38,361 nt of DNA from Saprospirales bacterium (GTDB lineage: Bacteria > Bacteroidota > Bacteroidia > Chitinophagales > Saprospiraceae), in assembly GCA_002698985.1 (NCBI GenBank), contig PAAY01000015.1:1-38361 (forward strand), written 5' to 3'. A program made the translations under genes and the position numbers. This document shows positions 13,717 through 21,271 of this stretch, one piece after another. The notes below the pieces were generated by a model. That model was given only the letters and a program-made list of their open reading frames with translations, was not told where the DNA came from and searched no databases. Positions within the stretch are counted from its first letter, which is position 1. The number at the start of each line of letters is the position of its first letter.

Positions 13717-15906
13717 TCAACCGGACGTTACTGCTGAATCAGTTCTTTTGTGCCGCACAAAGTACATTTCCAGCTCGCCTTTGTTTTTCGCCTTTACCAA
13801 ACCCCTTGAGATGCAATCATACGCTCCGTTGAGCAGTTCGAAGGTAGCCTTTGAGATGTTTACTTCATTGGGCTCACCTTGTGACTCCATCCTTGCGGCG
13901 ATGTTCACCGTGTCGCCCCAGATGTCATAAGCGAACTTGCTCTTACCTACAACGCCGGCCACTACCGGTCCTGAGTGGATTCCTATCCGGCAGTAAAACA
14001 GGGGCTTGCCATTGTCCCGTTGGGCTTCTCTCCAGGAGTGCATGAATTCCTGCATTTCCAGGGCGGCATTGACGGCTTTGGTGGCGTGGTCAGGGCATTG
14101 TTCCGGAAGGCCGGCTACACCCAGCCAGGCATCTCCGATGGTTTTTATTTTTTCTATTCCGTGTTTCAGAGCAATTTCATCAAAGGCGGCAAAACACTCA
14201 TCCAACTGGGCCAGCAGTTCCTCCGGCGAACAGGATTCGGCGATTTGGGTAAAGCCTTTGAAATCCGTGAAAATCACCGTGGCTGCCTCATACCTGCGGG
14301 CGCTGGCCTTTCCGTATTTCTTGAGTTCTTCGGCTGTTTGTTTTGGCAGAATGTTGAGCAGGAGCCTTTCTGACCGTTGCTTTTCCTTTTTGATGAGGTT
14401 GTTCCTGTTGTACAGAATCAGGGCAATCAGGATAAAAAGCACCGCCCCGCCCAAAAGTGAGTATTGGATGGTACTTGCAGTTTTGAGCTGGGCATCTCTT
14501 ACCTTCAGCTCGGCTTGTTGTTTCTCTATTTCTATCTGCTTTTTCCGGTCGCTGTACGCAATCTCCCGCCGTTCCTCATTCTTGATTTTTTCTTCATTGA
14601 AGCGTTCGTAACGCAACTCGTCGTATGCTTTACGGTAATCGTAGGCCTTCTTGTATTGCCCGAGTTTGTAATAGATCCTTGCAAGGTCTTTCAGCCCGTT
14701 TTGCTGAAACTTGGCATCCTGAATTTCCCGGGCGATTTGCAGGTATTTATCGGTGTACTCGAGTGCTTCCTCGTATTTGTGCTCCCGCCTTCTGATATCC
14801 GCAAGGCCATTGTACACCTCCATGATGCCGGCCCTGTCTTCTTCCGCTTCTCTGATTGCGAGGGATTTTTTCAGGTATCCTTCTGCTTCCAGCCAGGTGG
14901 TGGCGGCCTCCTCCTTTTGGCCCCTGTCTTTGTAAAAGCTTCCGAGATTTTTGAGCACATAGCCCATGTTGTTGTAAATCTCAGCCTGGCCGCTGAGGTC
15001 TTCCAGTTCAACCCTGATTTGGAGGGCCTGCCGGTGGAGGTCAGTGGCCTCCCGGTACAAATTCAAAACCTCATCTGACAAATCTCCGTCGTCCATTCTT
15101 TCTTCGGCAATGGCGTCTTTCAGGTTGGCGATATTGTTGAGCACCGCAGTAAGTTCCCATTGGTTGCCGAGCTTTTCATGGAGTTCTTTGGCCTGCGTGT
15201 AGTATTTGAGCGCATCCTCCAGCCGGTCGGTTTCCACTTTGATGTTGCCGATGATGTTCCAGGCATTGGCGATGTTGTACTCATCGTTTGCGGATTCGGC
15301 AAATTCCAGAAACTTGAAGATGTAATCCAGCGCTTCCGGGTAATTACCCATGCTCTCCTGCACGATGGCCATGTTGTAATAGGCCCGCATGATCCGCACA
15401 GTGTCTTTGAGTTCTTCCCTGATGCGAAGGGAGCGCTGGTAGTAGTCCAGGGCGGAGAGGTAATCGCCCAGATTTTCAGCGACGTTGCCGAGGTTGTTGT
15501 AAAGGGATGCCACGCCTTTCTGGTCTCCCAGCTCCAATCTGAGGTCGAGGGCTTGTTTGAAGAATTCAAGTGCCTGGTCGCTGTTGCCGTGAATGTCCTC
15601 TACGACGCCTTTGAAATTGAGTGCGGTGGCTTCACCTTTCTTGAATTGAAGTCTTCTGGAAAGAGAAATGGAACTGTCGAGAACGGCCCTGGCTTTGTCG
15701 GGGTCGTCGAACTTGTATTCCCAGGCCAGGTCATTCAACAGGTTGACCCTGCTCGTGTCGGGTTTTTGGCTTTGAAGGAGCGTTTCCAGGCTGTCGGCGA
15801 GGCTGCCATTTTGAGAAAAAGCAACACCCGGCAATACCCAACAGGCAACTAAAAAAAGCAGGCCTGCCATTCGTGGTAATACCGGGTGTTGTGCTTTGGT
15901 ATGCAA
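13717..15906 (-). CDS. TPR-repeat class III adenylate cyclase, membrane-anchored
   Basis: A 729-residue sensor-type cyclase. An N-terminal signal or anchor segment (MAGLLFLVACWVLPGVAFSQ, after a short lead) is followed by about ten TPR units from residue ~50 to ~430, a coiled coil, one transmembrane helix (SLLGGAVLFILIALILY) near 480-500, and the catalytic domain from ~540. The metal-binding Asp residues are in IFTDFKGF (~548) and TIGDAW (~592). The purine-specificity pair is Lys in EKIKTIGD (~588) and Asp in YDIWGDTVN, which is the adenylate, not guanylate, pattern. The TPR domain should be periplasmic and the cyclase cytoplasmic, so it probably signals an envelope state through cAMP. The last residues are divergent. 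It may be co-transcribed with the upstream DUF4920 lipoprotein gene 30 bp away. Confidence 0.9.
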   Translation of the reverse strand: MHTKAQHPVLPRMAGLLFLVACWVLPGVAFSQNGSLADSLETLLQSQKPDTSRVNLLNDLAWEYKFDDPDKARAVLDSSISLSRRLQFKKGEATALNFKGVVEDIHGNSDQALEFFKQALDLRLELGDQKGVASLYNNLGNVAENLGDYLSALDYYQRSLRIREELKDTVRIMRAYYNMAIVQESMGNYPEALDYIFKFLEFAESANDEYNIANAWNIIGNIKVETDRLEDALKYYTQAKELHEKLGNQWELTAVLNNIANLKDAIAEERMDDGDLSDEVLNLYREATDLHRQALQIRVELEDLSGQAEIYNNMGYVLKNLGSFYKDRGQKEEAATTWLEAEGYLKKSLAIREAEEDRAGIMEVYNGLADIRRREHKYEEALEYTDKYLQIAREIQDAKFQQNGLKDLARIYYKLGQYKKAYDYRKAYDELRYERFNEEKIKNEERREIAYSDRKKQIEIEKQQAELKVRDAQLKTASTIQYSLLGGAVLFILIALILYNRNNLIKKEKQRSERLLLNILPKQTAEELKKYGKASARRYEAATVIFTDFKGFTQIAESCSPEELLAQLDECFAAFDEIALKHGIEKIKTIGDAWLGVAGLPEQCPDHATKAVNAALEMQEFMHSWREAQRDNGKPLFYCRIGIHSGPVVAGVVGKSKFAYDIWGDTVNIAARMESQGEPNEVNISKATFELLNGAYDCISRGLVKAKNKGELEMYFVRHKRTDSAVTSG

Positions 15907-15936
15907 GAGGATCTTTGACTTTTGACCAGTGGCTGA

Positions 15937-16431
15937 TTATTTGCCTTCGGGCAAAAGTAAGACACCGCTGGCAAGGAAGCGCAATTCCTCTTTGGGTTCA
16001 GTGATGGCTTTGATTTCTTTCTTTGATTTGCCGGCATCTTCAGCATAGTGGCGCAGTTCTTCAACGGAGGTTACCGTTTTGTAAACGATGCCTTCGGCAA
16101 CCACTGTTCTTCCGGCAATGGTTTTGGGCATGAAGAAGCCATAGTCTTCAAACCGGACCATTATTTCTTCCGGGAAATTGTCGTCGGTGAGGGTCATCCA
16201 GCAGCCTTTCATCTGGCAAACGGAGGTTACCTCGCCTTTTACTTTTACCCGGAGGCTGTCGGAGTCTCCCAGTTTGGCCTGCATTTCAGCCAGGCTGATG
16301 GCACCGTCCTGGGTAATTTCTTTTCCAAAAGATTGGGGTTTGCCGGTCTTGGCGGTCATGTCAACAACATCCTGGGCCTGACATGCAACGAGAAGCAGCA
16401 TTGAGAATGCAATTGTGAAGATTTTTTTCAT
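15937..16431 (-). CDS. DUF4920-type lipoprotein
   Basis: A 164-residue lipoprotein. I chose the ATG at 16431 because it gives a clean SpII signal, MKKIFTIAFSMLLLVACQ, with the lipidated Cys at 17; the longer frame to 16524 adds an unlikely leader. The core has VKGEVTSVCQMKGCWMTL, a Cys-x5-CW motif, then VRFEDYGFFMPK and GRTVVAEGIVYK. This matches the DUF4920 family of Bacteroidota, an OB-like fold of unknown function whose CxxxGCW motif suggests metal or redox binding. It precedes the adenylate cyclase gene by 30 bp, so the two are likely co-transcribed. A TAnnTTTG element lies 90 bp upstream. Confidence 0.85.
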   Translation of the reverse strand: MKKIFTIAFSMLLLVACQAQDVVDMTAKTGKPQSFGKEITQDGAISLAEMQAKLGDSDSLRVKVKGEVTSVCQMKGCWMTLTDDNFPEEIMVRFEDYGFFMPKTIAGRTVVAEGIVYKTVTSVEELRHYAEDAGKSKKEIKAITEPKEELRFLASGVLLLPEGK

Positions 16432-16807
16432 GTGGATTGAAAATTTGTGGTTAGTGTGAAATTCAGCTTTGCAAAGGTCGTCTATCACTTGACAAAACCG
16501 AATGACAATTGTCAGAGGCTGCAAATGTAAGAGTTGGGCAATCTTCAGTGGAGACTTTCACATTTGTTTAATGTTTCGTGGTCAAGGGCTGTGGCCAAAC
16601 AGATTTTCCACAAATTTTCAGGAACAAAAAATAAAGTCAGCCTGGCTTCACGTTAAAGAATTGCTTCCGACGAGTTCCAATTGTTACATACCGGAAAACC
16701 AGAAACCCATTTATCTCTGACCAGGTCAGCAACCACAACTTTTATCTGAATGAACCACTGCTACACTGTAATTGATTCCTGTTCTCACCTTAAAACTCGG
16801 GTTCATT
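16432..16807. other. Divergent promoter region between the DUF4920 gene and the MORN-caspase gene
   Basis: A 376-bp spacer. The minus-strand TACATTTG at 16522-16529 should serve the lipoprotein gene. On the plus side TATCTCTG (16712-16719) is an imperfect TAnnTTTG about 90 bp before the caspase gene. No other gene is seen. Confidence 0.45.
16522..16529 (-). promoter_or_regulatory. -7 promoter element for the DUF4920 lipoprotein
   Basis: The minus strand reads TACATTTG, matching TAnnTTTG, 90 bp before the ATG at 16431. Confidence 0.45.
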
Positions 16808-18262
16808 ATGTGTGTCATCAAAAAGCAGTGGGTTTTCACTTTACTTGTTTCAGTACTCATTCCGCTCTTCGCAATTGCGGAGACCAATCCTTTCACTTCA
16901 TTTCGGGGTAAATGCGTCCGGGGCGATTGCTTCAATGGCGAAGGTGTCATGGAGTTCCCCAATGGCGATGAATACCACGGTTCATTCAAAAATGGTGAAG
17001 CGAGTGGCGATGGCGTGATGAAATTCGCCAACGGCAATAACTACTACGGCCATTGGGAACACAACATGAGAGACGGAAAAGGACGCTTCACCTATGCCAT
17101 CGGACATGAATACTTGGGTTTTTTCCGTCAGAACCACATGCACGGCAAAGGCAGAATGAGTTTTGCCAACGGCGACTGGTATGAAGGTGAGTGGAAGCTG
17201 AGCAAACCGGACGGCTATGGAATTTATTCTTTTCACACCGGCGAGCGCTACGAGGGAGGCTTCAAGGCTGGTCTGTTTCACGGTTTCGGAACCTTTTATT
17301 ACAAGTCCGGTGCAAGGTATTCAGGAAATTGGATGAACCACAAAAAGCACGGTAAAGGCACCCTGGTTGATGCCGATGGCCACAAAACCGAAGGCGAATG
17401 GATCTTCGGAAAAGCCGTTGGCGGAGCAAGCCAGCTCGATGAACCCGTCGATGTGGTGGAGGTCCCGGGTGTTGACGAACAGGTGAAAAATGTACCGGCA
17501 GATGAAAACGGCGATGTGAAAATCTGGGCTGTTATCGTCGGCATTGCGGATTATACCCACATGCCTGCCCTGCATTATACCGATGACGATGCCTACAAGT
17601 ATTACTCCTTCCTGAAAAGCCCGGAAGGCGGGGCCGTACCCGACCGCCAAATCAAGCTTCTGATTGATGACATGGCCACCAGAGATGCCATCATTGATGC
17701 GCTTTACACCACTTACGTCAGGGCTGATGAGAACGATGTGGTGGTTTTCTATTACAGTGGCCACGGGCTCAATGGAGCCCTGGTGCCTTATGATTACGAC
17801 GGCATCAACAACCGCCTCTACCACGATGAATTGAAGCAGGCATTTGAGGCCTGCAAAGCCCGCCACAAACTGCTGATTGCCGACGCATGCTATGCAGGCT
17901 CCCTTTTGTCTTACAACAGCATGGGCGATGCACTGGCTGCCCGTGGCGATGCCATCCAGGACATGCTCCGGAAGTTTTACCGGGATTTCGAAAATGCAGC
18001 TCCCGGCATGGCCGTCATCCTGTCCTCTAACAGTGACGATCTTTCGTACGAAGACAATGGCATCCGCTCCGGTGTGTTCAGCCATTTTCTCATGCGTGGC
18101 CTGGCCGGTGAGGCCGATGCCAACTATGATGGCCTGGTCGTTCTTTCGGAACTGGCCTCCTTTGTCATCAACAGGGTGAGCCGGTACACCGTAGGCGCAC
18201 AAACCCCATTGCTGATGGGCGATGCCGATGACAACATGCCTGTGGCCGTCGTCAGAAGGTGA
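16808..18262 (+). CDS. Secreted MORN-repeat and caspase-fold (peptidase C14) fusion protein
   Basis: A 484-residue protein. The ATG at 16808 gives a good signal peptide (IKKQWVFTLLVSVLIPLFAIAE); an upstream in-frame ATG at 16772 would bury it. Residues ~35-215 hold seven MORN repeats of about 23 residues each (pattern GxGxxxFxxGxxYxGxW), a beta-hairpin module that usually binds lipids or proteins. From ~235 follows a caspase-like domain: IWAVIVGIADY opens the fold, the catalytic His319 is in YYSGHG, and the catalytic Cys361 is in IADACYAGS. Both are intact, so it should be an active metacaspase-like cysteine protease, of Arg/Lys or acidic specificity not readable here. The signal peptide implies periplasmic or exported action. 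The target is unknown. Confidence 0.9.
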   Translation: MCVIKKQWVFTLLVSVLIPLFAIAETNPFTSFRGKCVRGDCFNGEGVMEFPNGDEYHGSFKNGEASGDGVMKFANGNNYYGHWEHNMRDGKGRFTYAIGHEYLGFFRQNHMHGKGRMSFANGDWYEGEWKLSKPDGYGIYSFHTGERYEGGFKAGLFHGFGTFYYKSGARYSGNWMNHKKHGKGTLVDADGHKTEGEWIFGKAVGGASQLDEPVDVVEVPGVDEQVKNVPADENGDVKIWAVIVGIADYTHMPALHYTDDDAYKYYSFLKSPEGGAVPDRQIKLLIDDMATRDAIIDALYTTYVRADENDVVVFYYSGHGLNGALVPYDYDGINNRLYHDELKQAFEACKARHKLLIADACYAGSLLSYNSMGDALAARGDAIQDMLRKFYRDFENAAPGMAVILSSNSDDLSYEDNGIRSGVFSHFLMRGLAGEADANYDGLVVLSELASFVINRVSRYTVGAQTPLLMGDADDNMPVAVVRR

Positions 18263-18316
18263 TCTTGCCGCTTTTCCCGGGGAATTCCCATCTTCGCAAC
18301 TAAAATTGAATTCAAG

Positions 18317-19066
18317 ATGGGCCCCTGGGAACTCTACCTTTTATTTTTTCTGGTTGCGCTGGTTTACTCCTCAGTTGGGTTTGGGGGCGGGTCCAGTTAT
18401 TTGGCACTGTTGGCCCTGTTCGGAGTGGATGTTCTCGTGATGCGCTCCACCTCTCTGCTATGCAATATCACTGTGGTGACGGGCAGTGTTTTCATTTTCT
18501 ACAAAGCAGGATTTTTGAATCTTCGCAAGGCGCTTCCACTGGTGCTGGCCAGTATGCCCATGGCTTTCCTTGGCGGTTATGTGCCGGTGAACAAGGATAC
18601 TTTTAAGCTGATTTTGGGTGCCACCCTGGTGCTGGCGGGTGTGATGACCTGGTTTTCGCCCAAACTTCGACAATTGGATTTGGGAAGTGGCAGTTCTCCC
18701 CGCCAAAGCAATGCTATCAATGCTGCAATGGGGGGCGGCATCGGTTTCCTGTCGGGGATGGTGGGAATAGGGGGCGGTATTTTTCTTGCTCCTCTGTTGT
18801 ACCTGACAAAATGGGACCGCCCCAAAGTAATCGCCGCAACTTCCAGCTTTTTTATTTTGGTGAATTCTGTCTTCGGTCTGGGTGGACAAATGTCATCCCC
18901 CCAGTTCCGGATGGATTGGAGTTTTGCCTTGCCGCTGATGCTTTGCGTATTGGCCGGCGGACAAATTGGAGTTCGTCTGGCTACCAGGAAGTTCCCTTCT
19001 GTTTACATTCGCAAAGCAACGGCACTGCTGGTTTTGTACGTGGGATTACGCCTGCTTTTTTTGTGA
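18317..19066 (+). CDS. TauE/SafE family sulfite exporter-type permease
   Basis: A 249-residue integral membrane protein with about eight predicted helices arranged as two similar halves. Each half opens with a Gly-rich motif: SSVGFGGGSSYLALLALFGV near residue 20 and GMVGIGGGIFLAPLLYLTKW near 150, the hallmark of TauE/SafE (DUF81). Members export sulfite, sulfoacetate or related organosulfur anions; which substrate is moved here is not readable. It lies 55 bp after the MORN-caspase gene and before moaD. A link to sulfur or molybdenum-cofactor metabolism through moaDE is possible but is inference from neighbourhood. Confidence 0.9.
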   Translation: MGPWELYLLFFLVALVYSSVGFGGGSSYLALLALFGVDVLVMRSTSLLCNITVVTGSVFIFYKAGFLNLRKALPLVLASMPMAFLGGYVPVNKDTFKLILGATLVLAGVMTWFSPKLRQLDLGSGSSPRQSNAINAAMGGGIGFLSGMVGIGGGIFLAPLLYLTKWDRPKVIAATSSFFILVNSVFGLGGQMSSPQFRMDWSFALPLMLCVLAGGQIGVRLATRKFPSVYIRKATALLVLYVGLRLLFL

Positions 19067-19106
19067 GGAATCGAAGAATCGAGGAACTGAAGAATCGAGG
19101 AACTGA
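19065..19106 (+). repeat. 16-bp short tandem repeat
   Basis: Two perfect units of AGAATCGAGGAACTGA (19075-19090 and 19091-19106) are preceded by a partial unit (GAGGAATCGA). The stretch begins at the TauE/SafE stop codon. Similar words occur at 27791 and 29839. Confidence 0.7.
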
Positions 19107-19120
19107 AGATCTGACCGCTC

Positions 19121-19170
19121 AAAAACACTTAAAAACCTCCAAAACCCTAAAAACCCTTCAAAAACATTCA
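19121..19170 (+). repeat. Degenerate A/C-rich ~10-bp tandem repeat before moaD
   Basis: About five units of the form AAAAACCTTC run up to the moaD start. The same kind of array, read on the minus strand, precedes the DUF1801 gene (30293-30336). Confidence 0.55.
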
Positions 19171-19173
19171 CAC

Positions 19174-19416
19174 ATGAAACTGACCCTGTTGTCATTTGGG
19201 ATAGCGAAAGACATAACCGGCAAGCGGTTTTCTGAAATCGAGTTGCCGGAGAACTGCACGGTGGCGGAGCTGCGAAGTTTATTGGCCGAGCAGTATCCTG
19301 TACTCAACGAGCTGTCGGCCCTTCGCTTCGCAATTAACAGCGAATATGCGCAGGAGTCCGATCTGCTGCAAGAAGGTGATGAAGTAGCTCTGATCCCGCC
19401 GGTAAGTGGTGGATAA
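19174..19416 (+). CDS. moaD: MoaD, molybdopterin synthase sulfur carrier subunit
   Basis: An 80-residue ubiquitin-fold protein with the C-terminal double glycine (PPVSGG) that is adenylated and thiocarboxylated by MoeB or its counterpart. The ATG at 19174 gives MKLTLLSFGIAKDITGK, the usual start; the frame is open upstream but that part is not homologous. ELPENCTVAELRSLL and EGDEVALIPPVSGG match the family. The next gene, moaE, starts 11 bp downstream, so the pair forms the molybdopterin synthase operon, turning cPMP into molybdopterin. Confidence 0.95.
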   Translation: MKLTLLSFGIAKDITGKRFSEIELPENCTVAELRSLLAEQYPVLNELSALRFAINSEYAQESDLLQEGDEVALIPPVSGG

Positions 19417-19427
19417 CAGCAACAATT

Positions 19428-19844
19428 ATGATTGATATTCAACTACTCGAAGATAAACTGGATGTTTCCCGTTGTGTAGAAATGGTTTCAGCTCCAGAAA
19501 CAGGGGGCATCAATGTGTTCATCGGCACCGTAAGGAACCACACCAAAGGCAAGCGGGTGCTGCGGCTGGAGTTTGAAGCCTACGAACCCATGGCCATTTC
19601 CGAGATGCAAAAAATTGCCCGAAGGGCGATGGAAAACTACGATGTGCAGCGCATGGTGATCCACCACCGGGTGGGCTCCCTGGCTATTGGTGAAATACCC
19701 GTCATAATTGCTGTGGGGGCAGCGCACCGTGAAGCTGCTTTCCAGGCCTGCAAATTTGCCATCGACACCCTCAAGGAAACCGTTCCGATCTGGAAAAAAG
19801 AGATTTTTGAAGACGGAGAAGTGTGGGTGGCTGCTCATCCGTAA
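19428..19844 (+). CDS. moaE: MoaE, molybdopterin synthase catalytic subunit
   Basis: A 138-residue protein of normal length. Signatures are GGINVFIGTVRNHTKGKRVLRLEFEAY, with the FxGxxR loop, HHRVGSLAIGE, and the C-terminal catalytic KETVPIWKKEIFEDGEVWV segment carrying the active-site lysines. It forms a heterotetramer with MoaD and inserts the dithiolene sulfurs into cyclic pyranopterin. It follows moaD by 11 bp and is convergent with the serpin gene. No other moa genes are in the window. Confidence 0.96.
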   Translation: MIDIQLLEDKLDVSRCVEMVSAPETGGINVFIGTVRNHTKGKRVLRLEFEAYEPMAISEMQKIARRAMENYDVQRMVIHHRVGSLAIGEIPVIIAVGAAHREAAFQACKFAIDTLKETVPIWKKEIFEDGEVWVAAHP

Positions 19845-19874
19845 GAATTGAAAGAGCAGCCCCCCTCACAGTTG

Positions 19875-21116
19875 TCAGGCTTTGGGGTTCATCACCTTGC
19901 CCATGAAAAGAATGCTGTTGGTCTTGTTGTCACGGATGACGAAGAAAAACGGGTGGTCGGCTTTGAACAGGGTAGGGAACTGGGCTGAAGTTTCAATGAT
20001 GACCACGACGGTAACAGCAGCGGCTTCTGTGCCTTCCTCGTTCACTTCTACAAAGGCTTTGTGAATCACATCGTCAATTTTGACGCCGCCCCCATCGATC
20101 ATCTTGCTGAAGTCGGCAGCATCAGAAAAAGCAAGCCCCATGCCCATGTCCGACAGGGTTCGCTTCAGCTTGGCGCCGTACTCCATCTTGAATTTGGGGA
20201 GGTAAAGATCGAGGTTCTGGTTGCTGAATTTCGACAGCCACAACTCGTAATTCTCCGGGCTGAGTTCTGAGATGACTGCTTCCACGTCTTTTCCTTCCTT
20301 CGGCAAAAAAACGGTCATCGAAAAGATGGAATCACTGTATGGCAGGTCCACAGCCTGAAAGAGGTCGTTTTCGAAATAGGGGAAGCTGCCTTCGGGAAGG
20401 TGCATCATGTCCACCTCCGTTGCTCCGCCAGGAGCGAAAAAAGGCATGGGACTGGTCAGCTCCGGATCGAATTTCGCTTTCCAGGTTCCTTTGAAATAAA
20501 TGGCATTGATGAGCAGCATAACCACATTGCCGGGCAGTTCGGAAAGTGCATCTTCGATCAAACCATCCGTATTGTCTGACACCCAGAGGTTGACCTTCTC
20601 GATGGCACCATGCAGGTCGGCTCTGAAATCGATGGGGTGCACCTCGCTGGCGTAATAACTTTCATTCAGCTTCAGAAACTCATTCAAAACGGGGTAATCC
20701 GTCTGAGGCCAGATGCTCTGGGCCAGTTTGAGTTTGGTTTGGGGGTCGAGCTTGGGCAGGACTTCCAACAATGTTTTGTAGTCAGTGTTAACCTGCGCCA
20801 TGGGCAATTCTCCAATTTTAAGGGCGTTCCGCATGTCGTCGAGGGTCTGGCCGGCAGCGCCGTTGGTGGTCATGCTCAGGGCTGTGGAAATGCTGAAAGG
20901 AGAGACGAAAATGTTCTTGTCGCTTTCTTCTTCTGAATTGAGCTGTTTGAAAAAGGCGATGGCAAAATCTCCGTTGGCGGCGGTCAGGTCACAGACGGTC
21001 GGTGCATCCGCACAGGTGAAATCAACCCCTTCGGGCAGGTTGATGTTTTCCTTTTCACATTGAATGAAAATCAAGGGTAAAAGCAGAAACGCAACGTAAA
21101 CTCGCAAACTTTTCAT
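19875..21116 (-). CDS. Inhibitory-type serpin lipoprotein
   Basis: A 413-residue serine protease inhibitor. The ATG at 21116 gives a lipoprotein signal (MKSLRVYVAFLLLPLIFIQC, Cys20); a longer frame to 21158 adds an unlikely leader. The serpin fold is complete: FVSPFSISTALSMTTNGAAGQT, LINAIYFKGTWKAKF, and the C-terminal DHPFFFVIRDNKTNSILFMGKVMNP. The hinge EEGTEAAAVT has the small-residue pattern of inhibitors, so it should trap a protease. Aligned to antitrypsin the scissile pair is about Thr-Ser (VIIETSAQ), which would suit a protease accepting small residues. As an outer-membrane or periplasmic lipoprotein it could guard the cell against its own or foreign proteases. Confidence 0.93.
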   Translation of the reverse strand: MKSLRVYVAFLLLPLIFIQCEKENINLPEGVDFTCADAPTVCDLTAANGDFAIAFFKQLNSEEESDKNIFVSPFSISTALSMTTNGAAGQTLDDMRNALKIGELPMAQVNTDYKTLLEVLPKLDPQTKLKLAQSIWPQTDYPVLNEFLKLNESYYASEVHPIDFRADLHGAIEKVNLWVSDNTDGLIEDALSELPGNVVMLLINAIYFKGTWKAKFDPELTSPMPFFAPGGATEVDMMHLPEGSFPYFENDLFQAVDLPYSDSIFSMTVFLPKEGKDVEAVISELSPENYELWLSKFSNQNLDLYLPKFKMEYGAKLKRTLSDMGMGLAFSDAADFSKMIDGGGVKIDDVIHKAFVEVNEEGTEAAAVTVVVIIETSAQFPTLFKADHPFFFVIRDNKTNSILFMGKVMNPKA

Positions 21117-21204
21117 GTCGATTGTTTTTGGTTCATACAGGCAGACATTCGTTGCCAAAAGAACGTTGGGTGGGTCAATGATTTTTATCCGAAGGCTATT
21201 TTAC

Positions 21205-21234
21205 TTTGATAACCGCATTTTTCACGGAAATTTG
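21205..21234 (+). promoter_or_regulatory. Candidate promoter for glnS
   Basis: TTTG (21205-21208) is followed 18 bp later by GAAATTTG (21227-21234), a one-mismatch form of TAnnTTTG. The spacing fits the -33/-7 arrangement. It ends 37 bp before the ATG. Confidence 0.4.
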
Positions 21235-21271
21235 CGCTCCTTGAAACAACCAGGGTTTTAAACACCAGATC

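Noticed and set aside
17321-18202. 293-codon minus-strand frame opposite the MORN-caspase gene
   Set aside because: The plus strand has clear catalytic motifs and repeats; the opposite frame has none.
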